Below are positions 1 through 12,441 of a stretch of DNA of 64,000 nucleotides, piece after piece. This stretch comes from Tolypocladium sp. Sup5 PDA-1 (lineage: Eukaryota; Ascomycota; Sordariomycetes; Hypocreales; Ophiocordycipitaceae). The first letter of the stretch is position 1; each line of letters starts with the position of its first letter. Both the position numbers and the translations under genes were made by a program. Location of the stretch: assembly GCA_000750105.3 (NCBI GenBank), contig JPHH03000002.1, forward strand, positions 744,001 to 808,000, given 5' to 3'. The notes below the pieces were generated by a model that was not told the origin of the DNA, made no database searches, and saw nothing but the letters and a program-made list of their open reading frames with translations.

Positions 1-1753
1 CAGTCGTGTGCCGCAGAAGCGGGGTCCAAGCAAGGGGTAAGCAAGCAAACCGCAGATGCAGACTTCGAATTCCCTACTGACCATATTGCAGATATATCAA
101 GGAACTCGCAGACCGGATCCACAGTATTGAAAACAAGCTCGAGTCTGAAGGCAACCTGACGCAGGATGATATAGACAAGCTCTTCGCCTCCGAAAGGCCA
201 CGCAGCCACAGCCAAGTAGCCGCCGAGGATCCAAGCAGGAAACGACCATTCTCGAGCATCTCCACAGGCGACTTCAGCACGCCCGTGACTGCTCGCCAAG
301 CGCCGTGGGGCTCGGAACCTCGACCGATTCAGCCCGTGTCTGCCTCGTCCGAGAGCTTTGCCAACCATGGGTATGCTAACAACGGCACTCTGGCACCCCA
401 GCCCTCCGCAATCAAGCATGACGGCACGCCATCAAAGCCGCCGGTTGCTTCCATGGACGCGTCCATGGAAGCTATTGACGAGTTGCCAGGTTTTGATGAG
501 GGGGCTTTGCAAGAGTAAGTGGAATCCCTTGTCAATTTCAAGTGAGTCTGCAGTTGCTAATAAGCCAACAGCTATCTCGCAACAATTCAACCGCTGTACC
601 CGATTCTGCCGAGCAACATGGCGCGCATTCAGTCACTGCTGTCGCAGTGTCCGCCGCCTCTGAGAGCAGCCTTCTCCATCGCCCTCATTTCAGTGGGGCT
701 GGGCTCCTCAGGAGATGTCAGGCATGCCAGTGGCCTGTTGCACGAGTGGGAGAGCGGTGATGCTCCAAGCAGCCGAGCGACGGATATTGTCCATGCCCAG
801 ACACTGCTGCTCTTGATCATTGATGCCGATTGGCAATCGTCGTCCACGCTGCCGTTCCTCTTGGCGCGGGCAGTGGCGCTGGCCAACAGCATGAAGCTGT
901 GGAAACTCGTCCCTGCCGAGTCAGCGGATCCGGACTCTGATGATCAGCTGTCTGTCAAGATCTGGTGGTCGCTGGTAATGATGGACCGTTGGCACGCTGC
1001 AGGGACGGGCAAGCCCGCACAAATCCCTGACAGCAGTGTTGTGGCGAGGGCGGGCCTGCAGGCCACCGTGGGAGAGGTCTGCTTCCACTTCATACGTAAG
1101 TTCCAGTCCCTATCAGACCCCCGGAACCTAGCATGAGACTGACCGTCATCGATACAGGGTTGTCGAAGCTCCTGAACAGGATCGCGTTTGTGATCTCAAC
1201 TCTTCAGTCAGGCGCAACTACGGCGGAGCAGTCAATGGCAACCATTCTTGGCGACTACATCGAGAACTACCGGGAAGATCTCCCGCCGCATGTCGACGCT
1301 GCTTCGTATCCTCAAGTGCATCTGGCATATTGGCACTGCCGCCTGCTAGTGACCCTGCTGACACCTGGGGCAACCGCCGCGGAGACCATGTGGCCTACCA
1401 AGGAGCTCGCCAACCTGCTGTCAGCAAACGAGCAGCTCAGGAGTCCTCTGATGAACCACTTCGTCGCTCTCGTGGTGTTGTCGCTGGGCAAGCTCTCCAA
1501 GGCAGACAGCTCTCGTGACGAGGCCACGCAGCTGATCAAGGAGATTGTGGACAGGCCCGCCGGCGATCAATGGGACGGCGTCCGGGACAGGCTAGCGGAG
1601 CAGCTCCGGCCAACGTCGTCGGTGGAGGCGACGGCGAGCCAAGGCCTGCAGCACCTTGCCGACCTGGCGACTGCTCACGAGGGCATCGTGCCCGGGGAAG
1701 GCGAAGTTGCTTTTGGCCCATCGCTGTCGTCGGGCTACCTTGACATTCTGTGA
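1..1753 (+). CDS. Rgt1-like Zn2Cys6 transcription regulator, 3' part (5' truncated)
   Basis: The gene runs in from the left edge, so the zinc cluster itself lies outside. The first visible exon (to 36) encodes the linker just after the cluster, VPQKRGPSKG, continuing as YIKELADRI after an intron at 37-91. The KRGPSKGY linker is the hallmark of yeast Rgt1 and its fungal relatives, which repress hexose-transporter genes when glucose is low. Further introns at 515-571 and 1096-1157 restore one frame. The middle part (YLATIQPLYPILPS, then LLLLIIDADW and WWSLVMMDRWHAAGTGKPAQIPDSS) is a fungal-specific transcription factor domain. Translation stops at the TGA ending at 1753. The product is nuclear. 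Assignment to the Rgt1 type rests on the linker and is inference; membership of the Zn2Cys6 class is firm. Confidence 0.75.
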
Positions 1754-3404
1754 GAGACGATAGCACTGTGTAACTGGCCCGGTGATGGAACGCTCGTGAG
1801 CAATCGACTGTACCATTCTGTACAATATCTGGCGTTGGCGATGGCAGGAGGGAGTTGGGGCTACGCGGGTAGCGTGTGATACCCGGGGCCAATAATTGGC
1901 ACCAAAGCTCATACGTACGTAGCGATGACGGGTTAGGATTAGATAATGAGAGGACCACATCCCCCCTGTCCACCTTGCCGTATCGCCAACCACCCATTCC
2001 GTGCAGACTTGAATCGGGCACTACCAATAGTTACCCTGTCCAGTCTGCATCCCGTCTAGCGCTTCCCAACGGTAACGTAGCCGCCATTGAGTGAAGCCTG
2101 GTGCCCATTTTTTATTCCTCTGCCCTGGCTCATGCCCACCCATCACGTTTCAACCACTCCCAACAAAGATCAGGGGTGTGCATGTGTGTGCGTGTGTGCC
2201 CGTGTCCATCTTATTTTTAGTCTGGTTCACAAAGTTGTCTGCCTGGACGACGGACTGCCTGGCTGACTGATGAATGATTTTGTGTGACCCGCCCGAGGCG
2301 GCGGCTTGTTACATGGCTGCGATGGGCCCCGAGAGAGGCACCGAATGACAGCGAGCACGGGGGCGGCACACCAGGAACATTAAGTTAGTTCTTTGAAAGA
2401 ACGGGGCTGGGATAGAGGAAGATAGGCAAGACCGTACGAAGTAGACAGCGATGGCGTCTGCCTCGCACGTCCTGGTTTCACAGTTCAACGTACGGGGAAG
2501 GCCGAGATGGCGCCGGAGTCCAAGGCAGCTTGTCGGGCCGGGTCTGGACTCTGACGCTTGAATCCGGACGGCGTCAGTGGAGACCGTACGAGTACGGAGT
2601 ACTCGTATGCATGCGTGGGTAGGGCTTGGCTTCGTCGCCCCTTTGCACGAGCACTGCGAGTGGGAGCAGTCATAAGTGGGTTGTACGTCCGTGGCAGCGG
2701 CTCAGCGAGCCAGCCAGACTCCTCTATTGCAGCTCTATATGCAATTGTGCCCAAGTCATCAAGAAAATGAACCCATAAATAGGTCAACACCGTGACCGTA
2801 GGGCAAAACCAAATCGATCTAGATCCTGTATGTCCATGTTTATCGTTTGTCGCATGCGTGGCCCCCACTCCTGCCGCCAAAAGAAAAGACCTTCCAGAAT
2901 GAAGCACAAGGTATTGTGCCACAAAGAAAATATAGGTACTGCAGACGGCCGCAGGGACATGTACCCAAACGGCGTCGCGTGAAAGAAAAAAGTGATGAAA
3001 CCATAAACTCCTATGCAAATCGACCTCGAATTCTCGAAGCATTTTCAGATCCCGGACACCGAAGCTCCCCTTCCCCGTCCCCCACCCCACAAAACGACCA
3101 GACCACCAGCCCGCGCCCTCCCGTCTATTCTGAAATGATGAGAACATGCTCGTCATAGAAAAGAAAATGCATGGAAGAATTCTGCGATTCAGCCAGAGAT
3201 CCAAAAGCGGATCCCATAGCTAGAAGAGAAGTTGGATGAAAACTTCATCATGCGCCGCTCCAAACTTGCCGAACGAAGTAAGTGTTGTGCGATCCCAAAG
3301 ACATCCTGCTGCAGTAAACCTTGCGCCAGACGTTGCAGATCCGATCCTTTTTATATCTTCTGTATTGTCGTTGGGTATTGTTTGCGCCGAAAAGAAAAAA
3401 TCAT
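1754..3404. other. Convergent intergenic region, no gene seen
   Basis: This gap lies between two genes that converge on it. Open frames are present, the longest being 239 codons on the minus strand at 2485-3204, but none has domain-like sequence. Visible features are a GT-rich low-complexity stretch near 2177-2205 and an inverted repeat at 2587-2607. Confidence 0.6.
2587..2607. repeat. Inverted repeat with 9-bp arms
   Basis: TACGAGTAC, a 3-bp spacer (GGA), then GTACTCGTA. The arms are perfectly complementary. The words GTACGAGTAC and TACTCGTA recur in other intergenic stretches of the window, mainly between 5.9 and 11.7 kb. Confidence 0.8.
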
Positions 3405-4934
3405 TCACATCTCCCAGAAGCTTCCCATAGAGGATGCGCCCAGGGGATCTGGGCTCTCATCCATGGTTGCGACGCCGTCGTTGTAGTTGGGCATCCAAAA
3501 GGCCGGGTCTTCCTCCACCATGGAGATGGCGCCGGTGGTCGTGGTAGCGCTGTCGGTGTGTTTGCTGTAGAAGCTTTCGTAGTCGATGCTGCTGAGGTCT
3601 GCTGAGTTGCCGACCACATTGCCCTGTCGGATAAAGCCGCCGTTGTTGCCAGCTCCGAAGCCTTCCAAGTCACCGTCCCCGTTACCCATGAAGTCTTCGA
3701 CCTCGGACACCTCGCCCGACGTTGAGGTTGTGTTGGCCAGACGAGGGAGCTGCTCCGAGCCGCTGCCAAAGTCGAAGAGACCGTTGAAGCTCTGAGCTCC
3801 AGCCTGGCTGTAGCTCGATGGAGCAAAGTCGCCCTTTGCCTCCCCGAGGTCGTAGTGACTCCAGTCAACAGACGCTGCGCTCAGCCCGGCGCTGTACATG
3901 GGCGCCTCTTGCTCCGAAGTCATACCCGAGCCGAACATTTCGAAGGTGCCGCTGCCGACATAGGAAGGGTACTCGATCCGAGACAGGTCCAGCGGAGGTA
4001 GCGTGCCGTTGAGTTGGGGGAAGCTGGACCCAGACATCAGAGGGGAAGCCGTTTCCGACTTGACCCTGCGCTGCTCGCGCGATGCCGCGGCTCTTGACCG
4101 GCTGCCGAGCGACTGGCCCTCGCCACCGGCTTGATATGCCATGCTCTCCGAGCTCGCGCCCAGGCTGCTCGCGCTGGTGGCAGAGTTGACGCGGTTGAGC
4201 TGGTACGGGCCGCACTTCTGGGCAGCTCGGTTGAGCTTCGCCGTCGGCTTGTGGTGGCCATTCTGGTCAAAGGCCATGACACCGTCGGAGTGGACCGTGT
4301 TTGCTCGGCGTCGCCTGGCGGGAGCCTTTGGTCGTGGGGCACTGGAAATGCCCAGCGACTCGCGATCCGAATCGGACTCGGGAACGGTGTCCAGCGAGGG
4401 CTCTTTCTTGAGGGAACAGGTGCAGTGGCCACCATGGTTGCAGCAACAGGTCTCTGTAATGGCAACCTCGTCAGATGGGGTCGACAGAGGGAGAATCAGT
4501 GGTCCGAGCTCACCCTTGTGCCCCTCGACAGGCTGCTGCAGGTGCGCGCACTTGCTCGTCTTCTCGCCACAGTCGCACTTGACATGGGCAGAACGCGACT
4601 TGCGCATCGTGCGGCAGTGCTGGCATTGTGAGACGGGGCGACCCTTCTTGTTGATGTGCTGGAGCGGTCGATCTGCAGAGACGGAAAATAGTCAGCGGCT
4701 GGTCGTCGACGGCACACATGTGCAAAGGGACACAGGACGCGGTGACGTGTGTAAGACCAACACCCCGAGTCGTGTGCGGACAGCCGGAGGGGTGGCGAGG
4801 GGCAGATGGCAGAGGCGCAGAGGGCAGAGGCGCAGGCGCGCAGGACAAGACGACTTACCAGTGTGCTGGCAATTGCTCACACGATGGCCGCGCACGCAGG
4901 CCTCGCAGGCATACTTCTCGCCGTCTATCAACAT
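3405..4934 (-). CDS. Copper-fist transcription factor (GRISEA/Mac1/Cuf1-like)
   Basis: Two coding exons, 4859-4934 and 3405-4672, with an intron at 4673-4858, give about 447 residues. The start MLIDGEKYACEACVRGHR is the classic copper-fist DNA-binding domain. Cys10, Cys13, Cys22 and His24 form the zinc site, and the KKGRP motif at about 34-38 is the minor-groove contact. A second Cys/His-rich segment follows (CQHC, then CDCGEK and KCAH). A compact copper-box-like motif, CCCNHGGHCTC, sits near residues 101-111, as in GRISEA-type activators that sense copper shortage. The rest is Ser/Gly/Asn-rich and acidic toward the end, consistent with an activation region. The role is nuclear control of copper uptake genes, known for the family. 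Whether this protein activates on low or high copper cannot be read from sequence. The intron splits the domain at Thr25/Asp26. Confidence 0.9.
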
Positions 4935-7900
4935 GGTGACGCTGTTGTGGTCGCGGTGGGTTCGAGGGCTGGGTGTTGTGAGGTCTAAGTCGGAGAGGCG
5001 ACGGCGACGATGATGGCGTTGGTAGCAAATGCGGTAGTGGTCGAGTCAGTGGTGTGGGCAAGGCTGGGGCCGTCGCTGGCCTGCAGTGTGTATCAGAAGT
5101 CGGGGCGGGTCGACAGCACAGTGAGCGAGACCAGGGTCCTTATTCCTTGTTTCCGGTTGGCGCTGGAGCGGACACAGGACTTCCGTTCCGAGGTGGAAAC
5201 GTGGGACAAGGACCAGCAGAGAGGAGAGAGGGGCGCGCGCAGAGTGAGTGTGCGTTAGCACGACAAGAGCATTGTTGTGCGCTGGTGCTGGAACGGGTAC
5301 AGGTACGGCCAGAGGCGGACAATAATAAAACTTTTCGGAGGCAGGTCGGAGGTCGTGGGAGGCGGAAGCAGTCAATTGACTGACGGTGTGGGAGGCGTCA
5401 GTGGAGATGGACTGGATGGAGATGGGACGTGAGTCGGTGCGGGTGGAGCCCTGGCTGTTCCGTTTAGGTAGTTCCTCGTTGCGCCGGACGGACTGGAGAT
5501 GAAAGACGGGGTCGTCGTAGCAGCAGTAGTCGTAGTTGTCGTCGCAGTATGGAATAGCGAGGCCGATCTCTTTCTTGCGAGCCAAGGGCTGGCTGGCGGC
5601 AGGTGGGCGGGTGTGTGTATTTAGATGGAACCTGGGCTGAAATGCGACCAGGACGACGACCGGACCAGACCAGGGCCAGTGAAGCAACGGGCGGGCGGGC
5701 GGCAGAAGCGGCGGGCAATGCTGGCAGGTGTCCTCGCGTGCAGCCGACAGACTATTATACGTAGGCGCGAAGCTGCGAGCTTGTGGGAATGCGCGTGCAG
5801 GCGGCTTGGGCGCTCAGCTCGGCGCCGGTAGAAAGTCGAGTGGCCAAGCCCTTCCGGTGGATGTATTCGCGGCGGCGGTTTATAGCCGGGAGTACAACAC
5901 GTTTGCCCGCCACGTCGGATGGTCGGGAAGAGACGTGTAGGTAGTCCGTAGTCCGTACAGACTAGAGAGGTGTGCTCTGCTGGTGTCGTCAACCTGCAGG
6001 ACAGGCTCGCAGGGCACCGCGCAGCTGGCCAGTAACCGGGGAGAGGCGGCAGCCGGCTCAAGCAGGCTTCCTAAGGTAGCCAAGCACCACCGACAGACAC
6101 CTTGTTCGTACGGTACGAGTAGCGGCGCAGGAGCGGGTGTGCCCGCGACAGTGCTCGTAGTGGCCGACGTGCGGGAAGTCAAGGGAACAAGGGAATTGAA
6201 GTGTTCAAAGCCAGGCGAGGGGTTGGGAGGGAAGTTCGAGAGAGGAAGAAATAAATAATACAAACTGTGTGATGTTACAGGCAAGATGGGTTGGTTCTTT
6301 CCTTCCTTATTTAACATGATGGCAACAAGGCAACGACGGGCGGCACTGGCACTGCTCGCTCCTTCTTCTCCTGTCCTGTTCCGGCTCTTGTCCCAGATTC
6401 TCCTACCGACAGTGTTGGTAGGAGGTTGAGGAGCTGGGGCCCCGCGAAAGGCAACTTGTCGACAGCATTGGCATATCACATTCATTTCTTACACGGTCTG
6501 CGCGGGCCATCGTACGGCACCAGTTTGTCGAGGGGCGCATATGTACTATCCGCACGATGCCCACGAGCAACAACCGGAACTGTGGGCGCCGACGCTCACG
6601 CCGGCCCAAGACAATGCCTGCGTCGCTGCAGCGTGTCCGCCCACCCTTCCAACTGCACATGCACTGTGGGCTCGACTGGCGCACCAGCCCACCAGCCCAC
6701 CGAGCCCACCATGGAGGAGGAGGAGGGGTGGTGGACTGGCTGGGAGAGGTCACAGCGCCCGTGCCGCGAATGACGATGGGCAGCCCAGTCCCAGGACAGT
6801 GTTGGATCGCCTGCTTGGGCCGTGGGGTGGCAGGCATGTCGATGAGGAGGGTCTCTGCAAGGTTCGAACGCTGGGGGGCCATGGCTGGCAACCTGGAACC
6901 TGGCCAGCCGTTTCTCCGTTGTGGAAGTGGATGGGATGCGCGGATCACGGTCGCAACTGACTGATGGGTCGGCTACGGACTACGAGTACATTGCGGCCGC
7001 TGGACGGACGGGCGGAGAACACCACGGCCATGATGGACATCCATCTCGGGCACTGCTGATCGTCGTAGGCAAGAAGCAGGCGGCACATAACTGCACACCA
7101 CACCCCCCCGTCACGAAGATGGCAATGGCTACGAGCACTCGTAGCAGAGAGGGGACTTCGCTCTGCTGGACCGGCCGTTGACAGTCCAATCCACCACTGC
7201 CCATGCCACTCGCCGGTGACGATGCTGGTGGTGGGGTGATCGGGAAGCCACCGGGGGGGTCACAGGCCATCCTGGCCAAGCCCAAGGTCCAGCGGCACGC
7301 CCCTGACCTGCTCGCACGCCATTCTCCAAGTTGTCTTGGCGGGAGCCCAGCCCTCGTTTCGCCCTGGGGCTTTCATCATGGCGCGTGAGGATGATGATGT
7401 GGGAGCCGCCGCCAGCGAACTGAAGGAGCTGGTCACGGTAGTGGCTGCTTTGGGAGCTTGACACTGGTGGATGCCATGCCCAGCCATTGGCGGGCGGTGA
7501 CAGCCCGCCCCTCACGGAGTAGAAACGATTGGAATCTCCCCTGGCACGTACGTACAAGCGAGTTGTAATCGATTTCTCTGTACGGACTACGGAGCAGTCT
7601 GCAGTTTCCGAGTGGCATATCGTCCAGTGTTGACGACCGGGAGGGACGTCTACCACGAACTGACGGCCGGTAACGACAAGTCGGATGGAGGAGGGGTGGG
7701 TGCCAGTCGTTCTGTGGAGGAGGCCAGACCATGCAATGCACGCCGTGGAGGGAAAGGATGGGCAATGAACACAAATGTATCCGTAGGATCTGGCGGTTTC
7801 CCTGTCAAGCCTGTAAAGCCCGACCGAGAATCCTGCCCACAAGCCAAGGGCCGCACGAGGTCAGGTTGGTAAGGTCGTTGCCACGCATTGCCCATAGAGA

Positions 7901-8619
7901 CAGTGGAGAGGGACACGAGAGGCCATGTGGGTGGTGTGGGTGGCTTGTTGGCTGTGCTGTGTAGTCCGTACGGATACAGGTCGGTGTCTTGCATGGTTGG
8001 AGTACAGTATCCGTATCCGTAGTCCGTACGAGTAGTTGTAAAAGAGAGACGAGTCTGTTGGTACCCACGCATCTGCACCTTATTACTCGTAGTAAGGCCC
8101 CAAGGGCTGGAGCGCTTACGCTGTCGAGACATCCATAGCGAGTCTTTGGTTCATGTTCCCACGCAGAACTGGCGAAGAGATCTAGCGACTCTTTTGTGGC
8201 TATGGCATTGGCGCAGCGCTCAACGCCCCCAGGGTCTTGTGAGTTCGTTGCACTGCCAGCCGCATCCAGCCGCGTGGGAGACCCGTGGGGCTATTCGCAT
8301 GCAGCAAAGTGAAAGTGTGAAACAGGCACAGGATGACTTATTAGGCGCGTGGAGAACCCAGCTGTCAAATGTGAGTGTCTCCGTTTCACGACGAACCAAC
8401 ACCCTAAATCGGTACCGCCGCCTGGGGACAATACCGTCGAAACGGGCCACAATACCAGGCAGCCGACACAAGGATGGGGGTGATCGATCGTCGTTGGGCG
8501 TGTCGTTTGTCCCATTGCCGTCGTCGGGCTGTCGGGGGCGCCAACCTTTGCTTGTATCAACGACTAACGAGACGGATGCCGACAATGCACATACTATGTA
8601 AGAGCATAGACCGCTGGTT

Positions 8620-8639
8620 CGTACGGACTAGTCCGTACG
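8620..8639. repeat. 20-bp perfect palindrome
   Basis: CGTACGGACTAGTCCGTACG equals its own reverse complement. It is the longest perfect palindrome I noticed in the window and belongs to the GTACGGAC word family scattered through this gene-poor region. Confidence 0.9.
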
Positions 8640-11600
8640 TATTTCGTACCTGCCAATTCAGGGCCCGCAGCAAGTGGATGACGAGAGAGCGATCGGGACC
8701 CAACATCCCAGGAGTGGCCCACTGGGTGTCATTCACACCGAATGCCCCCAATGGCCAGGCTCGCTCAGTCGCCGTCCATGGGCACCTCGGCGCGTCGCCT
8801 CATTTCAGGGCATCCATTCTGCCGGCTCCGCCTGGACGACCTGTGCAGGTTCGGTGGCCGCGGGACGCAGCTTCAGTCGCAGGCAGATCCCACCCATCAG
8901 CGGCGGAACCTGAGGCCAGCAGGACGGCGAGGCGCGTACCGTATGCATAAGATATCCATACTGTTTTGCTTCTACTCGTACTTCACAAGTTCATTGTACC
9001 GTTGCACGCAGTACTCGTACAATTCAAGGTAACTGGTAACGACGGATATAAAAAGAGCATGCAGCGTAGCCGATGTTAGCATCCTACAGGCGGTGCCCAG
9101 CTTCGCTGACCAGCGCCCATCGAGCAGCTCCCCTAGTCACCCCTGGGCCCTTCATGGTGAGCCTCGTCGTTGCTCGCTCGTACCTTACCAAGGCGTGAAT
9201 CCGAGGCTAGCAGGCCGATTCATGTAGAGGCCAGACCTGACCACCTATGGGCATTGCCAAATGACGATGATGGCATCTCTCCTTTCCCGCTTCCTCTGGA
9301 TGTGCCATGCCTCGGGTGGGCAAGCCAACCTGGGCAAGCCGGCAAGGTGGGCATGCCGCCACGTCTGTATGCACTCGTGCGGCACGCATGCCATTTCATT
9401 ACCTCTTGCGAATGGTAAGAATGTCATCTTCCAGCCGCGTGAAAGCTATCGGAAGCGACAACAGCCGCCCAATTTAGACCCCCCGCTGTCGCTGCGACTG
9501 GTCGCCGACACACAGGTTCGGGTCATTGACCGACAGCTGCAAGCCTGCACAGAGAGACGGACGGACGGACAGCATGCTGCCCTCTGGACCGAGACAGCCC
9601 GACAACAGCGCTGTTGGTTGACGACGGCTGAGCCGCAAGTCGACTGGGCGTGTGTCGTCACTCTCCATGGCTGGGGCGAGGCGAAGGGACGGGGGCCTAC
9701 TATGCTCTTCTCGGTATTTCGTACATACGAAGTACGAGTAGTTGCGCGCGCTCGTGCCAGTACCGCGTCCACGGAAGGGCAAATCTTCTGCGGCTGCGGA
9801 TACGCCGCGCCCAAGGCGTCCGTTTCGACTTGAATGGCCCGTCCGCTCAATAAGGGCTGGCGGCGCACGCACAGGAAGCTCCATGGTGGGGGTGGTGTCT
9901 GTCAAGGTGTCACGGCTGAGTCTGGGCTGTCTCTGGGCGCAGTGCGGACGGTGCACGGCCACAGGTTCACTCGAAAATGGATCGGAAACCTGCCTGCCTA
10001 GAAACCACACCACCACCTCGACATCGTGATTGGCCTCGACGCGCTGCCAACGCCGGTCCTCGAACAGCCCGCCTCGGATGCCCTGCCCTTGAGCCAAATC
10101 ACGGGGCTTTCCAGGAGATCTTCTAGAAGCATACGCAGCACGACCGCCCTTGCTCCCCATCTACCTGTAATACGGAGCGAGCTTGGACCACGCCGCCCTG
10201 TTGGAGCGCGACAACGCTGGCTGTCAGGGCCACCGCCTGTCCTCACGCAGGTCCACGATGAGACAGACACCACCTGTTCTTCATCGGTTTCCTCGTGGCT
10301 TGGCTTGACTTCGTTTTCCGTCCGCACGCCTTGCGCTCCGTGCAACACGGCCAGGGCAAAGAGGCTCCAGCAAGGATGTCTGGAGAGGCCACGGAACAGT
10401 CAAGGGAACGCAGGTCCAGAGCCGGACTGAATACCGATTCGTGAGAGACGCCGAAGGCCGACGGGAACCCGGATTCTCTATTTCGAGTTCGGAATATGGA
10501 GTATTACGGACTGTTGCAGACGACGAACGAGCTTGGCGTCATCTCGATGCGTCATTCATGATTCCAGTAACGAGGGGTTTCACCTATTCTTGCCTGGTGC
10601 GAAGTACAATCCCGGTCGAATTGATCAAATCAATCTCGGCCATGTCCACCGCGGCGTACCGCCATTTGCGCAAAGTGTCCTGCATTGCGTCTGCACGGCC
10701 GAGTCCCGTTTCTGCTGCTCCGGAGAGTAGGTATGGAGTAGTCCGTAGTCTACCTTGGGAGATGGGGCTGCTTGCAGAGCAGCCAACCACTCAACGGAGC
10801 GATTGCAAGCTGTCGACCAGCGCGGGTATGGTGTCTCTGCAGGTCGCTCGCGGCGGCTGCAAGTATTGGATATGGACATGCTTCACGCTGCTGATGCCGT
10901 GGCCCGACGTCCCCCGCGCCGTTGGAGCCTTTTGGCGGAAGGGAGCACGACGGCAACACGACGGGAGCACGACAGCCAACCATTTTCGCAAGCTTCCCAG
11001 CCTCCAGCGCCCCAACCGGTGCCCCTTGATTGGCGTGGAAAAAATTTCATCGTGGGTGCCGCCTCGAGTTTCTGGCCTATTGAAGCCCCTGCGTGCAGCC
11101 TGAGCCCCACCCGTTGACAAGCTGCAATTCGCAACCAAAACCCGCCGTCTCTGCCAGACACTTTTTCTTCCCAACCCTTTCCCTTTGAACTATTCCTCCC
11201 CAAGCTCCCCCAAGCGCCACAGCGAACCGGCGTCGCCAACCCGTTGCCGTGCCGCGCACATCATATCCAGGATGGCATCTGTTTGCCAGACTCCGACTTC
11301 GCATTCGCAGCCACCTTGCTGGGGGTTAGCCGGACTTCTCCGCTCCGGGCTCGATTTTCCTGCATCTTGGCCTCGCATCCTTCCTGCTTCTGGACAGAGG
11401 CACGCCCAAGGCGCCGCCCTCACGGACCCGTTGTTTGAGCCTTCTAGCTTGGATGGAGCTTGGCACTGGCCAACGCGCCGTTGCTGGTGGCGGTCGCCGG
11501 TAGCTGGGTCCATTGGACCACTGGACCAACTGCCAAAGAACCTGTCATCCCTCCATCCCCTCTCATTTCTTGCATTGTCTGCTTTGCAGGCAAGTGCCGG

Positions 11601-12147
11601 CACCGGTAGAGTCTTGCCAGTGCATGCCCAACACCGTCAACAACAAGCAACGCTGCAGGCGACGATTAACCGCGCGTTCGGGTTATGCACTCCGCACTCC
11701 GCACTCTGTTGTCCAGTGTACGAGTACGAGGACTGCTGCTCATGGCCCGAGTGTTCCCTAGTTGGATCTAATTGGCGACTGGCCATGATCTTGGCCAGAT
11801 TTGCTATCGAGCCTCTATATGGGAGGCACGCGACTAACCTTACTACGTAGTCACAGGTTTTGCCAGATTTTATGTTGTTTCTACGACGTATATCGACATT
11901 CTCCGTCATTTCTCCATTGGCTTGGATGTTTTCGCACTGGCATAGAGCGAATTCCACTCGTTGCTGGGCACCCGGCTTTGAGATGTCGTCTTGACTGTCT
12001 TGGAGAAGCCGGGAATCAGCTGTAGTGACATACCACGTGAATCACATCAAGCTTTGTCGTGTTCTGTATAGATTGCCAAGTCATCTGCTTTATTTGTGTG
12101 GAAAGTTGTGACGCACATCTCCAACGAGTACTCCATGCATCTAGAAG

Positions 12148-12441
12148 CTATTGCATGGCGCCTTTAGTCTTGAGTACGATGGCAGGGCTACTCTGGATGT
12201 CGTTTGGTTGGAATGATTCCACGGCACTGAGCTCTAAGCTCGGTGGGAGGCTCGTATGGATGAGCCGTTTATCTGCAAGCAACGCGGTTACGATCACATC
12301 TTTGGGCGGCATTGAGTCTAATAGCGCGCAAACATGAGGGCAAGATCGACTTCCACTCCGTAGAGGATCTGAATGTCTGTTCCCAGGGAAGACAGTAATA
12401 AGAAAGAGTCGGTTCGCTTCAGAGCCTCCCCCGCATTCGTC
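12148..12441 (-). other. Unassigned 98-codon open frame, possible terminal exon or gene remnant
   Basis: On the minus strand, a frame opens after a possible splice acceptor (TTCAG before 12441) and stays open to TAG at 12148-12150. It reads smoothly, with segments such as EANRLFLITVFPGN, DSMPPKDVIVTALLADK and SSPAIVLKTKGAMQ. Its composition is more protein-like than neighbouring frames. I do not recognise the family, and I found no convincing upstream exon. It could be the 3' exon of a small gene or a decayed gene end. Confidence 0.2.

Noticed and set aside
2485..3204. 239-codon minus-strand frame
   Set aside because: No recognisable domain, odd Trp/His/Arg content, and no splice context.
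6858..6870. GGTTCGAAC resembling a tRNA B box
   Set aside because: No A box or cloverleaf around it; the same holds for GGTTCGA words near 4960 and 32686.
10441..11850. Two plus-strand frames of about 220 codons
   Set aside because: Both rich in Arg/Ser/Pro/Cys, no domain and no conserved-looking blocks.
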